Shown here: positions 40,850 through 50,162 of the stretch, piece after piece | How positions within the stretch are numbered: the first letter of the stretch is position 1 | Layout: each line of letters begins with the position of its first letter | Notes under the pieces: model-generated | What the model was told of the DNA's origin: nothing | What the model saw: only the letters and a program-made list of their open reading frames with translations | Database searches by the model: none | Program-made: the position numbers and the translations under genes | Source of the DNA: Erwinia mallotivora | Lineage (GTDB): Bacteria > Pseudomonadota > Gammaproteobacteria > Enterobacterales > Enterobacteriaceae | Direction of reading: 5' to 3' | Assembly (NCBI RefSeq): GCF_000590885.1 | Contig: NZ_JFHN01000018.1 | Coordinates: forward strand, 1 to 64,000 | DNA length: 64,000 nucleotides

Positions 40850-41120
40850 GCCTGAAATCCAGTGAAAAGTGACTTCAGTTTACCCTGAGCCTTGATGATA
40901 AAATATGCCAATGGTTTCTGACAGCAGAAACGTAACCTGCCATTTCACATCATTCGACGACGTTCTGGACGTCCGTCGCTTCCCTTAGTGCCAGTGATTG
41001 TCAGCCATCCGGATCATACGATGCTCACCCCTTTCTTTTTGTTACGACTTTAATTAATAAAAATTTTACCCACCCCGCCCTGCCACATAAAATGCGCATA
41101 ACAGATAATTTGAGGTTGTA
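40850..41120. other. cyoE-yajR intergenic region
   Basis: With the terminator, about 310 bases without a gene. The part after 41040 is AT-rich and should contain the yajR promoter. I see no further structured element. Confidence 0.5.
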
Positions 41121-42482
41121 ATGAACGATAACAAAATGACTCTGGTGGAGCTGCGGGCCACCTGGGGCTTAGGAACCGTTTTTTCTCTGCGTATGTTGGG
41201 CATGTTTATGGTTTTGCCCGTTCTGACCACATATGGCATGGCCCTCCAGGGAGCCAGTGAAGCCTTAATTGGGCTGGCTATTGGCATCTACGGCCTGGCG
41301 CAGGCTGTTTTTCAGATCCCTTTCGGTTTGCTGTCAGATCGCATTGGACGCAAGCCATTGATTGTGGGTGGATTACTGATCTTTGTTTTGGGCAGCGTGA
41401 TTGCCGCCTGTACCACCTCCATCTGGGGTGTAATCCTTGGCCGTGCCCTGCAAGGCTCAGGCGCTATCGCCGCCGCCGTGATGGCGCTACTTTCCGACCT
41501 GACCCGCGAACAGAATCGCACCAAAGCAATGGCATTTATCGGTATCAGCTTTGGCGTGACTTTTGCGCTGGCAATGGTGCTGGGACCTGTCATCACCCAC
41601 GCTCTGGGCCTGCATGCACTGTTCTGGATGATTGCTATCCTCGCCACCAGCGGCATTCTGATTACCCTGTTGGTGGTGCCCTCGACACCCAATCATCTTC
41701 TCAACCGTGAATCCGGCATGGTAAAAGGCAGCTTTAAAGCAGTGCTGATGAACAGCCGTCTGCTGAAGCTGAATGTGGGCATTATGTGTCTGCATATCTT
41801 GCTGATGTCGAGTTTTGTCGCCCTGCCTGGAGAATTTGAACAGGCAGGCTTCCCGGCAGAACAACACTGGAAAGTCTACCTGATTACCATGCTGATCGCT
41901 TTTTGCAGCGTGGTGCCGTTTATCATTTATGCCGAAGTGAAGCGCCGGATGAAGCGGGTTTTTGTCTGCTGTGTCGCGCTGATGTTAATTGCGGAAGTGG
42001 TGTTGTGGGGAGCAGGTAACCATTTCTGGACTCTGGTGGTCGGTGTACAGCTGTTCTTTATCGGTTTCAACCTGATGGAAGCCATATTGCCTTCGCTGGT
42101 CAGCAAAGAGTCACCGGCAGGTTATAAAGGAACGGCGATGGGGCTTTACTCCACCAGCCAGTTTATTGGCGTGGCCATTGGCGGCAGCCTCGGCGGTTGG
42201 ATTTTTGGTCATTTCGATGCGCAGACGGTGTTTCTGGTCGGTGCAATCATTGCGGCCGGCTGGCTGCTGCTCAGCTGGACTATGCAGGAGCCGCCTTATG
42301 TCAGCAGCCTGCGTATTGTCCTGAGGGATGACATCGACATCCCGGCGCTGGAAAAAAGATTAAACGCACAACCCGGTGTCGCCGCCGTCTTTATTGCTCA
42401 GGAAGAGAAAAGTGCTTACGTAAAAATAGACAGTAAGGTGACCAGTCGTCCCGAGCTGGAAGCGCTGGTTGCCAGTTGCTGA
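41121..42482 (+). CDS. yajR: MFS transporter YajR
   Basis: A 453-residue major-facilitator antiporter with 12 helices and a C-terminal cytoplasmic YAM domain (about residues 390-453, VSSLRIVLRDDIDIPALEKRLNAQPGV), the extension that defines YajR. The MFS motif A is in GLLSDRIGRKPLIVGGL after helix 2. A proton-driven efflux role is accepted; the physiological substrate is unknown. In E. coli the next gene is yajQ; here about 9 kb of other genes intervenes. Confidence 0.94.
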   Translation: MNDNKMTLVELRATWGLGTVFSLRMLGMFMVLPVLTTYGMALQGASEALIGLAIGIYGLAQAVFQIPFGLLSDRIGRKPLIVGGLLIFVLGSVIAACTTSIWGVILGRALQGSGAIAAAVMALLSDLTREQNRTKAMAFIGISFGVTFALAMVLGPVITHALGLHALFWMIAILATSGILITLLVVPSTPNHLLNRESGMVKGSFKAVLMNSRLLKLNVGIMCLHILLMSSFVALPGEFEQAGFPAEQHWKVYLITMLIAFCSVVPFIIYAEVKRRMKRVFVCCVALMLIAEVVLWGAGNHFWTLVVGVQLFFIGFNLMEAILPSLVSKESPAGYKGTAMGLYSTSQFIGVAIGGSLGGWIFGHFDAQTVFLVGAIIAAGWLLLSWTMQEPPYVSSLRIVLRDDIDIPALEKRLNAQPGVAAVFIAQEEKSAYVKIDSKVTSRPELEALVASC

Positions 42483-42500
42483 CATCATCAAAGTGTTAAC

Positions 42501-42526
42501 ACAGGCCCAGGTCCGGGCCTGTTTTA
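42501..42526 (+). terminator. terminator after yajR
   Basis: CAGGCCC-AGGTCC-GGGCCTG forms a 7-base stem followed by TTTTAAGT. It lies between the converging yajR and LysR genes and could serve both. Confidence 0.85.
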
Positions 42527-42556
42527 AGTAAAAGTCGCTGGATGTTTTTTGTATTG

Positions 42557-43471
42557 TTAGTCTTTATGCCTGTGCAGCGCTTCAATTACCGCACAAAGTC
42601 GCTGAATGACGTGCTGAGCCGCTCGCGATAACTGTCGGGAAGGTGCGGTGCATAATGCCAGCGTAAGCGGGCGCAACTGGCTGTTTCGGAGGGGGACAAA
42701 ACGCAGATTCCCTCGCCTGACATCCGTCATCACATCCAGGCGACTCAGGACACAGACCCCGGCCTTCTGCATAATCATGTTGCGGATAAGACCAATATCA
42801 TTGCAGGAGATGAAATTATCCGGAAATTGCCCGTTGCGGTGATAAAGCGAGATAACCCGTTCGTGAACCACCAGAGAGGCCTGCGGGATAATATGTCGTT
42901 CACCGCTCAGTTCACTCAGGCTGAGGCTGGTTCTGGTGCTCAGTTGATGATCGACAGGTAGCACGACCCCCATCTCCAGTTCGGCAAAAGCCAGTACTTC
43001 AAGCCCGGTGACAGCACCAGGATCGAGTATCAGACCAAAATCAACCTCAGAATCGCGGATCATCCGGCAAATCTCTGCGCTGTTTTCCACCGCCAGTTTT
43101 AGCGTCAACCATTCATTTTCAACCGCAACCGTTGCCAGTTCCTCAGCAATATCCCCCTCGGTCAGCGCCTGGACCAGCCCTGCACTGACCTGACCACGCT
43201 TCATCCCCTGAATTTCATCAAACCGTTGACGGGTGACGCTGAACTCACGCTGCCAGCGTATCAGGTCGCCATACAGCAGCTCTCCGGCTGTTGTCATCCG
43301 CATTCCTTCCGGCAGACGTTCAAACAGCGCGATAGCGAAACTCTCTTCCGCCTGCAAAATCTGTCGGTTAATCGCCGAGGCGGAGACGTGTAGCTTCTCA
43401 GCGGCCTTCCGCAAACTGCCGCTGCGCGCAACCTCAATAAAATAAACCGCGAAACGGGAAAAGGGACTCAT
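42557..43471 (-). CDS. LysR-family transcriptional regulator (next to Rieske oxygenase)
   Basis: A 304-residue LysR regulator. The N-terminal helix-turn-helix is YFIEVARSGSLRKAAEKLHVSASAINRQI, followed by the linker helix and a periplasmic-binding-type effector domain (RGQVSAGLVQALTEGDI onward). Divergent from the Rieske oxygenase-reductase pair across about 120 bases, so it most likely controls that pair in response to its aromatic or amine substrate. I start at 43471 (MSPFSRFAVYF) where GGCGGG precedes; the frame runs to 43501. Confidence 0.88.
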   Translation of the reverse strand: MSPFSRFAVYFIEVARSGSLRKAAEKLHVSASAINRQILQAEESFAIALFERLPEGMRMTTAGELLYGDLIRWQREFSVTRQRFDEIQGMKRGQVSAGLVQALTEGDIAEELATVAVENEWLTLKLAVENSAEICRMIRDSEVDFGLILDPGAVTGLEVLAFAELEMGVVLPVDHQLSTRTSLSLSELSGERHIIPQASLVVHERVISLYHRNGQFPDNFISCNDIGLIRNMIMQKAGVCVLSRLDVMTDVRRGNLRFVPLRNSQLRPLTLALCTAPSRQLSRAAQHVIQRLCAVIEALHRHKD

Positions 43472-43592
43472 CACCCGCCTATCTCCTTTTTTGCAACACA
43501 ACAGTGAATTAATGCTGATGGATTAGAACACATTAAAGCATTAACAATATCCGGACAAACATAAAGGCAAACTGCTAAGCGAATCACGGGAT

Positions 43593-44630
43593 ATGGGTAT
43601 GAACAAAATAACGCCTCCTGCACACTGTACTTTTGAACCTGACGACTGGCTGCGACTGGCGCAGCAGTGGCATCCCGTTGCCCGTTCATCAGATATCACC
43701 AGTGCGCCATCCAAAGCCGTGCTGCTCGATGAGTCGCTGGTGATTTACCGCATTAACAACAACGTCGTGGTGGCGCGTGATATCTGCCCCCATCGCGGCG
43801 TTCCATTGACGCTTGGCTTTCATGACGCAGAGGGCATTGTCTGTCCTTATCATGGACTTCGCTTCGGTGAAGGTGGCAAGTGCAACCGTATTCCCTCCAG
43901 TCCCAATCAGCCCATCCCGGCGAAACTGAACCTGCTGACCTTTCAGGTTGAAGAACGCTATGGTCTGGTATGGGTCTGCATGATCCCGGATGCGGAGAAT
44001 CCTGCCCTGCTGCCGGTAATGCCCCACTGGACAGACGACGGTTTCCAGCAGATTAACTGTCCGGGATTTGACGTAAACGGTTTTGCCGGACGCCAGGTGG
44101 AAGGATTTCTTGATGTGGCCCATTTTGCCTGGATACATACCGAAACCTTCGCCGACGCCAATAATCAGGTGGTGCCCGCATACAATCCGGTTGAAAAGGC
44201 ATTCGGCTTTGAAGTCGACTACTGGAGCACGGTTGGCAACTATCCGGCCAGCGCACAGCACCAGGCTACGGAAGGATTCCAGTGGCTACGCCATTTTGAA
44301 ATGCATCTTCCCTTTACCGCCACGCTGACTATCCATTTTCCGGGAGACTCGCGGCTGGTCATTATGAACGCCGCTTCGCCCGTTTCAGCGCGAAAAACCC
44401 GCATGTTTGCGCCGATAGCGAGGAACTTTGATCTGCATGTTCCCGTGGAAGAAGTCCATGCCTTCAACCAGCGGGTGTTTGAAGAAGATCGTCTGATGGT
44501 GGAAACCCAGATGCCGGAAAGATTACCGCTTGATCTGACACTGGAGGCGCATATTCCCGCCGATCGCAGCTCGATTGCCTATCGCAGAAGCCTTAAGCGT
44601 ATGGGCTTTGGTGAATTTTTCCTGGTCTGA
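43593..44630 (+). CDS. Rieske [2Fe-2S] aromatic-ring oxygenase alpha subunit
   Basis: A 345-residue Rieske non-haem iron oxygenase. The [2Fe-2S] ligands are Cys65/His67 in CPHRGVPL and Cys84/His87 in CPYHGLRF. The mononuclear iron site is in GFLDVAHFAWIH (two His, with the Asp that links to the neighbouring Rieske centre). Length and cluster spacing resemble VanA-type O-demethylases, but many such enzymes act on other aromatics or quaternary amines, so the substrate is unknown. Its reductase follows after 11 bases and a divergent LysR regulator lies upstream. ATG 43593 or 43599 are both possible starts. Confidence 0.87.
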   Translation: MGMNKITPPAHCTFEPDDWLRLAQQWHPVARSSDITSAPSKAVLLDESLVIYRINNNVVVARDICPHRGVPLTLGFHDAEGIVCPYHGLRFGEGGKCNRIPSSPNQPIPAKLNLLTFQVEERYGLVWVCMIPDAENPALLPVMPHWTDDGFQQINCPGFDVNGFAGRQVEGFLDVAHFAWIHTETFADANNQVVPAYNPVEKAFGFEVDYWSTVGNYPASAQHQATEGFQWLRHFEMHLPFTATLTIHFPGDSRLVIMNAASPVSARKTRMFAPIARNFDLHVPVEEVHAFNQRVFEEDRLMVETQMPERLPLDLTLEAHIPADRSSIAYRRSLKRMGFGEFFLV

Positions 44631-44641
44631 GGGAGATAACG

Positions 44642-45607
44642 ATGACGAACCTGATCAAGGTAGTGGTGGACGGCATATGGCGTCAGGGCGATCGCAATCT
44701 GGGGATCAGCCTGGTTGCAGAGAACGGGCAGGCGCTGCCTGACTGGCAGCCAGGTGCGCACATTGATGTTTATCTCAGGGAGAATCTGATACGGCAATAC
44801 TCACTGACCGGAGCAGCAGGTCATCCCGGTGAGTACCAGATCTGTGTAGCGCGGGAACAGCAGTCGCGCGGCGGCTCAGCCTGGATACATGATGTGCTGC
44901 GTCCTGGGCAGAGCCTCAGTATCTCCGCTCCTCGCAATCTCTTTCCTCTGCAACCCGCCGGTAAGGTTATTCTGCTGGCTGCGGGGATTGGCATCACGCC
45001 ACTGTATGCGATGGCAGAAGCGCTTGAAGCCAGTGGCATCCCCTTTCATCTGCATTATTATGTCCGCAAGCGAAGCGATGCGGCATTTCTTGCACCGTTA
45101 TCGAGAGCTTTCCGCCATGGAACCTGTGAAATCTGGTCCGGCAGCGACGGGCAAAGTCCACGTACCCATACGCCTGCCGCGCTCAGCCAGCCTTCAGCGC
45201 AGACTCATCTCTATCTTTGTGGCCCTGAAGGCTTTATGACACAGATGGCAGATACGGCCGTCGGCGCTGGCTGGCAGGAAGAAAATATCCACATCGAAGC
45301 CTTCAAACCACCGTCATCCGCGACGAGTGAAAGTGGCGATAACTTCACGGTCACCCTCTCTTCCACAGGCCAGCAGTGGGTTGTACCGGCGGAAAAGTCG
45401 ATTGCCTGCGTGTTAATTGAGAACGGCATTGATGTGCCGCTTTCCTGTGAAATGGGCATGTGTGGCGCCTGTCTGACGGCGGTGAAGCAGGGGATGGTTG
45501 ATCACCGGGATACCGTTCAGTCAGAAGGCGAAAAACAAGCAGAGCAGCAATATGTTGCACTTTGCTGCTCGCGAAGCCTGTCGCCAGAGCTGGTGATTGA
45601 TCTTTAG
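44642..45607 (+). CDS. PDR/VanB-family oxygenase reductase
   Basis: A 321-residue iron-sulfur flavoprotein with an N-terminal flavin domain (QYSLTGAAGHPGEYQICVARE; RQYS is the flavin-binding motif), an NAD domain (AAGIGITPLYAMAEAL, LYLCGPEGFM) and a C-terminal plant-type [2Fe-2S] domain (CEMGMCGACLTAV ... CC). This order defines the phthalate dioxygenase reductase class, which passes electrons from NADH to Rieske oxygenases such as the one encoded 11 bases upstream. GGGAG precedes the ATG. It converges on the DUF1543 gene with four bases between stops. Confidence 0.9.
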   Translation: MTNLIKVVVDGIWRQGDRNLGISLVAENGQALPDWQPGAHIDVYLRENLIRQYSLTGAAGHPGEYQICVAREQQSRGGSAWIHDVLRPGQSLSISAPRNLFPLQPAGKVILLAAGIGITPLYAMAEALEASGIPFHLHYYVRKRSDAAFLAPLSRAFRHGTCEIWSGSDGQSPRTHTPAALSQPSAQTHLYLCGPEGFMTQMADTAVGAGWQEENIHIEAFKPPSSATSESGDNFTVTLSSTGQQWVVPAEKSIACVLIENGIDVPLSCEMGMCGACLTAVKQGMVDHRDTVQSEGEKQAEQQYVALCCSRSLSPELVIDL

Positions 45608-45611
45608 CCCG

Positions 45612-46118
45612 TCAGACGCCGATGGGCTGATAGCCCTGCCATTCCGGCACAAACCGCGCACCGGATTCAGACGGGGTGAGATGGATGTAAAGATTGCCGA
45701 GCTTTTCCAGCAGCAGGCAGTCATCGACATCTTTAAGGTTATCTTTGTGCTGTTGCAACGCGCCATTCAGCAGGCTCGCCAGGCCACGGGCTTTCGCTTC
45801 TTTCATGTTTTTTGCCACAAAAAAATCAAAAGCATGTAACTCTGCCAGGCTGGAAGGATGATAACCTCCGGCGTTGACAAACCAGAGTCGCATGGCCTGA
45901 TCATCCGGCGGCGTCGCGCGCAGACTGATCGTGTAACCATCCGCCCATCTCACTCTGGCGTAACCATCGATGTGTATCTTATCGGGGTCGCCAAACCAGG
46001 CTTCACGCAGTGCAGGCCAGGCATCTTCCGGCTTGTCAGCCGCAACAAACTGGATGTCATGAACTTCAATATTCGATTTCCCGGCATTACCACCCAGGTA
46101 AAAAATATACAAATACAC
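45612..46118 (-). CDS. DUF1543 domain protein
   Basis: A 168-residue protein with two repeats of the DUF1543 pattern: YLYIFYLGGNAGKSNIEVHDIQFVAA at the N-terminus and FVNAGGYHPSSLAELHAFDFFVA in the second half. The biochemical role of this domain is unknown. I place the start at the GTG at 46118 because AGGA lies ten bases upstream and the domain begins there; the frame itself extends to 46193, inside the preceding LysE gene. It is the last gene of an operon with a LysE-type exporter and a YqcI/YcgG protein. Confidence 0.78.
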   Translation of the reverse strand: MYLYIFYLGGNAGKSNIEVHDIQFVAADKPEDAWPALREAWFGDPDKIHIDGYARVRWADGYTISLRATPPDDQAMRLWFVNAGGYHPSSLAELHAFDFFVAKNMKEAKARGLASLLNGALQQHKDNLKDVDDCLLLEKLGNLYIHLTPSESGARFVPEWQGYQPIGV

Positions 46119-46132
46119 GTCAGCTTCCTGTA

Positions 46133-46774
46133 TCAGAGGGACCTGTGCGAAATCAGGCTCGCTATTTCGAGTACGTTGTATATCACCCCACATAACGCCA
46201 CGCCAAGTAAAAACAGGGAAGAGGTCAGCTCAATGGTTCTGCCGTGACGGGATGGCATCCACCGTTTAACCGTCAGAATATAGAGCGTAAGAATGGCAAA
46301 ATCGAAGAAAATCCACACCACGCACAGCGTCATGATACTGGTGCTGAAATCACGCGTTACCGCAATAAACTGTGGGAAGAAAGAGACGAAGAACAGAATA
46401 TCTTTCGGATTGGCAATGCCGGTCATGAAGCCGCGAAAGAAGCCGCCGCGGTGGTTTATTGCCGGTTTGACCGTCGGGCCATCCTGTGCTGGGCGGCTCA
46501 ACAGGCTCTGAAGCGCGGTATAGCCAATGTAAAGCGATCCGGCCACGCCGGTCAGCCACAGCCAGACCGGCGAGAGTGAAACAACCCCTTTCAGGGTCAG
46601 CGTAGCCAGTGCAATAAGCACCAGCGATGCGCCGTTAGTGCCCACCGCCGTGGCAAAAGCGCTGCGATAGCCATAACGGGCAGCCGTGCCGGTAATCAAT
46701 GCCACTACCGGGCCGGGCGTCAGCAGCAGCATCATGACCGAAAGAATATACGCCCCCAAAAGAGTGATGTTCAT
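46133..46774 (-). CDS. LysE/RhtB-family amino-acid-type exporter
   Basis: A 213-residue membrane protein with six helices. The start MNITLLGAYILSVMMLLLTPGPVVALITGTAARYG contains the family's conserved PGP motif in helix 1, and GIANPKDILFFVSFFPQF is the helix 4 block. Members export amino acids or their derivatives with the proton gradient. Its start overlaps the stop of the YcgG-family gene (ATGA) and a DUF1543 gene follows after 14 bases, so its cargo may be a product of the YcgG protein. Confidence 0.87.
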   Translation of the reverse strand: MNITLLGAYILSVMMLLLTPGPVVALITGTAARYGYRSAFATAVGTNGASLVLIALATLTLKGVVSLSPVWLWLTGVAGSLYIGYTALQSLLSRPAQDGPTVKPAINHRGGFFRGFMTGIANPKDILFFVSFFPQFIAVTRDFSTSIMTLCVVWIFFDFAILTLYILTVKRWMPSRHGRTIELTSSLFLLGVALCGVIYNVLEIASLISHRSL

Positions 46775-47556
46775 TGCAATTTTTTTTCCTTATGGATGTG
46801 AAGTGGACAGCCGGAAAAACTGGCCGAACCGGGTTCGTTTAACTGATATTGTTTCCATTCCAGACTGCCATCATCGCCATAAAATCCGAGTTCACCAGGC
46901 ACATAGCCCTGATTGTAATCACTGACTCTGGCGCGGATTTTCTCGCGGATTTTGATCCCTTTAGGGTCGCGATGACTGGCAAGAATGTCGAAATGGGGCC
47001 TGGGGTTAATGACAAATACCACCCTTTCGCCGAGATTCCGGCTGCGTAGCCGGGCGTGTCCGGGACAGCTGATGTTGATAAAGAGTTCTGTGCCACCAAA
47101 ACAGAATGACCAGGCACTCTCGTCAGGCGAAGTAGGAATATGTTCCGGCCAGGGACGGGCATCGTGGTCATGCAGCATTTGCAACTGCTGCCATGCGAAC
47201 CGGTGAGCCTCGTCGAGAGAAGAGAATTCGTTCTGCTCAAAGATCAGGATCAACGGGCTGTACAGGCGTTGCTCCTCCGGCAGGGTCTGTGTCCGCCTGA
47301 TAAATAAATTCATCACCGAGAGCATCTCACTGCTGGCCTGTTGCCGGCTGATAAATCCAAACAGCAGGCTTTCAGATTTCCATGCATGACGGGCGAATAA
47401 GCAGGGAAAATGCCGGTCTTCCAGTTTGTCAGCGATATCGCTGAATCCGTCCAGCCTCCAGCCTTTGCGTGCCCGCGCACCCACTATATCTCTGTGCAGC
47501 ATCATTAAATCGGTCTGCCTGAGTATCGCCCCGTTGCTGAGTAACCTGTCTTCCAT
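46771..47556 (-). CDS. YqcI/YcgG-family protein, possible haem-dependent hydroxylase
   Basis: A 261-residue protein recognised from the YqcI/YcgG pattern: HFPCLFARHAWKSESLLFGFI in the first third, FCFGGTELFINISCPGHARLRSRNLGERVVFVINPRPHFD in the middle, and PHxxFDILA-like positions after it. The family is mostly uncharacterised; from memory, DcsA of the D-cycloserine pathway, a haem protein hydroxylating arginine, belongs here, so N-oxygenation of an amino-acid-like substrate is a reasonable guess, not a finding. It starts the operon with a LysE exporter and DUF1543, and diverges from a LysR regulator across about 100 bases. Confidence 0.72.
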   Translation of the reverse strand: MEDRLLSNGAILRQTDLMMLHRDIVGARARKGWRLDGFSDIADKLEDRHFPCLFARHAWKSESLLFGFISRQQASSEMLSVMNLFIRRTQTLPEEQRLYSPLILIFEQNEFSSLDEAHRFAWQQLQMLHDHDARPWPEHIPTSPDESAWSFCFGGTELFINISCPGHARLRSRNLGERVVFVINPRPHFDILASHRDPKGIKIREKIRARVSDYNQGYVPGELGFYGDDGSLEWKQYQLNEPGSASFSGCPLHIHKEKKLQ

Positions 47557-47657
47557 CTCGTTTCTCTGTTAAGCCTGATTGCCGGACGGAATTATTCATT
47601 TCCGGACAGCACTTGAAAAACGGATAAAACTCGCGCTTAATGTGACAAAAAATCAAA

Positions 47658-48581
47658 ATGAGAAAAATGATGTCACTTCCACCGCTCTACGCATTACGCG
47701 CATTTGAGGCAGCAGCAAGGCTCGGCTCATTCAGCAAAGCCGCAGATTTACTCAATGTTACGCCAGGGGCTATCAGCCGACATATCCGTACCCTGGAAGC
47801 CTGGTTTGACTGCGAACTGTTCAGGCGAAACGGTCCCCGAATCATCGTTACCGACGCGGGCCGGGTGCTGGCAAATCAACTGACTGAAGGTTTCTTTTGT
47901 ATCGAACGGGCCTGCTTTGCCTTTCGCAGCAATAATCACAATCTACGGCTGAAAGCGCCCTCCACCCTGACCATGCGCTGGCTTCTAGACGTGCTGAACG
48001 CCTTTCGTGAGAGCAACGCCACGCCGCATGTGGAAATTACCAGCGTCTGGATGGATACCGATGTGGTGGATTTCAGCTTTGAGCCCTATGACTGTGCAAT
48101 CCTGCTGGGCAATGGCAATTTCGGCGAGACAACAGCCAGCAAACTGTTGTTTGATGAGTGGTTAATTCCGGTGTGTACACCGCTGTTGAAGACCGCTGCT
48201 CAGGTCAATCTGGCAGGCTGTGAGCTGATTCACCCTTCTCCCGATCGACGTGACTGGCGAAGATGGCTCAAGAAAACCGGCAAATATCCGGGCCTGAACC
48301 TCTCAGGCGGTAAGGTCTTTGACACCCTCGAACAGGGCAACCTCGCGGCTATCAGCGGGCATGGCGTTTCTGTTGGCGATCTTCTGCTGAGCCTCGAAGC
48401 CATTAATAACGGCCTGCTTTCGCTGCCTTTTGAACAGGCCGTTGCCACCGGCGACGGTTACTATCTGGTCTGGCCAGCTAATTCACCCAGGCTAAAAAAT
48501 ATTGAGTTGCTGTTTGACTGGCTGAAAAAATCGGTGCCTGTCTTACCACAAAAAGGAATCCTTTACAGCGACCCTGTATGA
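47658..48581 (+). CDS. LysR-family regulator (GcvA-like)
   Basis: A 307-residue LysR regulator. The helix-turn-helix is ALRAFEAAARLGSFSKAADLLNVTPGAISRHIR, typical of the GcvA/AmpR branch. The effector domain follows (APSTLTMRWLLDVLNAFRESN). It diverges from the YcgG-LysE-DUF1543 operon and is the likely regulator of it. Three start codons are possible at 47658, 47667 and 47670; none has a strong ribosome site. Confidence 0.88.
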   Translation: MRKMMSLPPLYALRAFEAAARLGSFSKAADLLNVTPGAISRHIRTLEAWFDCELFRRNGPRIIVTDAGRVLANQLTEGFFCIERACFAFRSNNHNLRLKAPSTLTMRWLLDVLNAFRESNATPHVEITSVWMDTDVVDFSFEPYDCAILLGNGNFGETTASKLLFDEWLIPVCTPLLKTAAQVNLAGCELIHPSPDRRDWRRWLKKTGKYPGLNLSGGKVFDTLEQGNLAAISGHGVSVGDLLLSLEAINNGLLSLPFEQAVATGDGYYLVWPANSPRLKNIELLFDWLKKSVPVLPQKGILYSDPV

Positions 48582-48762
48582 CAGCGATAGCCTGCGTTCG
48601 GCATGGCATCCGGACAATATACCCGCAGGTTTTCTGTTAACCCTTTCTGTCATCATCCCTGAGCTGGCGGCGGCGTTCTTATGCCGCCTTAAACACGCTT
48701 AACAGTGATTAATTATCAATCCCCTTCGCTCATCCTTGACTTAAATCATCGTCATCATGCTG

Positions 48763-48781
48763 AGAAATGATAATGATTATC
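48763..48781 (+). promoter_or_regulatory. Fur box upstream of hutW-hutX-chuY
   Basis: AGAAATGATAATGATTATC matches 15 of 19 positions of the Fur consensus GATAATGATAATCATTATC, and the overlapping GATAATGATTATC forms continuous hexamer repeats. It lies 38-56 bases before the hutW start, so iron-loaded Fur should repress the haem-use operon. Confidence 0.85.
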
Positions 48782-48818
48782 TTTTGACTCTCTTCCCTCT
48801 GCCTTATGGAAAAGGACT

Positions 48819-50162
48819 ATGCAAATTGATTTAACCCCGTGGTTTGCACAACCCGGCGTTCAGGCTTTCACTGAACGTCGGACTGCCATGCCGTGGCGTA
48901 ACAAAACGCCATTAGCGGCTGACGCAATTCAATCCGCCTGGCAAAGGTTATTGCAGCAATCCTTGCCGCCCCGTAAACGTCTGCTCTATCTCCACATTCC
49001 GTTTTGCGACACCCGCTGTACATTCTGCGGCTTTTACCAGAATAAATTTCACGCCGATGAGGCCGAAAAATATGTCAGCTATCTGCTACGTGAAATCGAA
49101 ATGGAAGCCGACAGTCCGTTACATCAGTCAGCCCCAATCCATGCAATATATTTTGGCGGCGGCACCCCGACATCACTCTCAGCGCAAGGACTGTACCGTA
49201 TCATCAGCCTGCTGAGGAGCAGGCTGCCACTGGCACCGGACTGTGAAATCACCATCGAAGGCCGGATTCTTAACTTTGATGATGCGCGAATTGATGCCTG
49301 TCTGGACGCCGGGGCCAATCGCTTTTCGATTGGCATACAAACGTTTGACAGCCGTATTCGTAAGAAGATGGCGCGGACATCCGATCGTCAGCAATCCGTC
49401 GCTTTTCTGGAGGCACTGTGCCGTCGTGACCGGGCCGCAGTGGTCTGCGATTTGATGTTTGGCCTGCCCGGACAGACGGCGGAAAGCTGGCAAACCGATC
49501 TCGAAACGGTCAGGGACATTGGCCTTGATGGCGTGGATCTTTACGCCCTGAACCTGCTTCCTACCACGCCGCTGGCTAAAGCCGTGGAAAATCAACGCAC
49601 GGATCTGCCGGATGTCACTGAACGGCGGGATCTTTATCTTCAGGGTGCCGCCCTGCTGGCAGATTATGGCTGGCGACAGTTAAGCAACAGCCACTGGGCC
49701 AGAACGACCCGAGAGCGCAACATGTACAACCTGCTGATTAAGCAGGGTGCCGACTGCCTGGCGATCGGCTCTGGCGCTGGCGGTAACCTCAATGGTCAGG
49801 CGTATATGATGCACCGCCAGCTGGAAAACTATTACCAGGCGCTGGACAACGACCAGAAGCCCATTGGCATGATGACGCCAGCTACAGAGCATCCACAGCA
49901 ATGGCGTCACCAGTTGCAGGGCGGAATTGAGGCAGGACGGCTGGATCTGACGGCGCTCAGCCCGGATGCCGCCACCCTTCAACCCCTTGTTGAGCAGTGG
50001 CATCAGTCAGGGTTGCTGACTGACAATTCGCTCTGCCTGCGTCTTACCGACAGCGGGCGTTTCTGGGCCAATAACCTGATGCAGTCACTGGCAGAAATTT
50101 TTATGCAACTTAACGCCACCCCATCCGAAAAAGGAAGTCATTATGCAACCCACCCTCTCTGA
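48819..50162 (+). CDS. hutW: radical SAM haem-degrading/anaerobilin synthase HutW (ChuW)
   Basis: A 447-residue HemN-like radical SAM enzyme. The [4Fe-4S] cluster cysteines are Cys63, Cys67 and Cys70 in PFCDTRCTFCGFY. The HemN-type TIM barrel follows (AIYFGGGTPTSLSAQGLYRI, FSIGIQTFDSRIRKKMAR, CDLMFGLPGQTAESWQTDL), then a C-terminal HemN_C-like domain. In E. coli O157 ChuW methylates and opens haem without oxygen to release iron (anaerobilin); HutW of Vibrio is its homologue. A Fur box precedes it and hutX begins 20 bases before its stop. Confidence 0.93.
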   Translation: MQIDLTPWFAQPGVQAFTERRTAMPWRNKTPLAADAIQSAWQRLLQQSLPPRKRLLYLHIPFCDTRCTFCGFYQNKFHADEAEKYVSYLLREIEMEADSPLHQSAPIHAIYFGGGTPTSLSAQGLYRIISLLRSRLPLAPDCEITIEGRILNFDDARIDACLDAGANRFSIGIQTFDSRIRKKMARTSDRQQSVAFLEALCRRDRAAVVCDLMFGLPGQTAESWQTDLETVRDIGLDGVDLYALNLLPTTPLAKAVENQRTDLPDVTERRDLYLQGAALLADYGWRQLSNSHWARTTRERNMYNLLIKQGADCLAIGSGAGGNLNGQAYMMHRQLENYYQALDNDQKPIGMMTPATEHPQQWRHQLQGGIEAGRLDLTALSPDAATLQPLVEQWHQSGLLTDNSLCLRLTDSGRFWANNLMQSLAEIFMQLNATPSEKGSHYATHPL

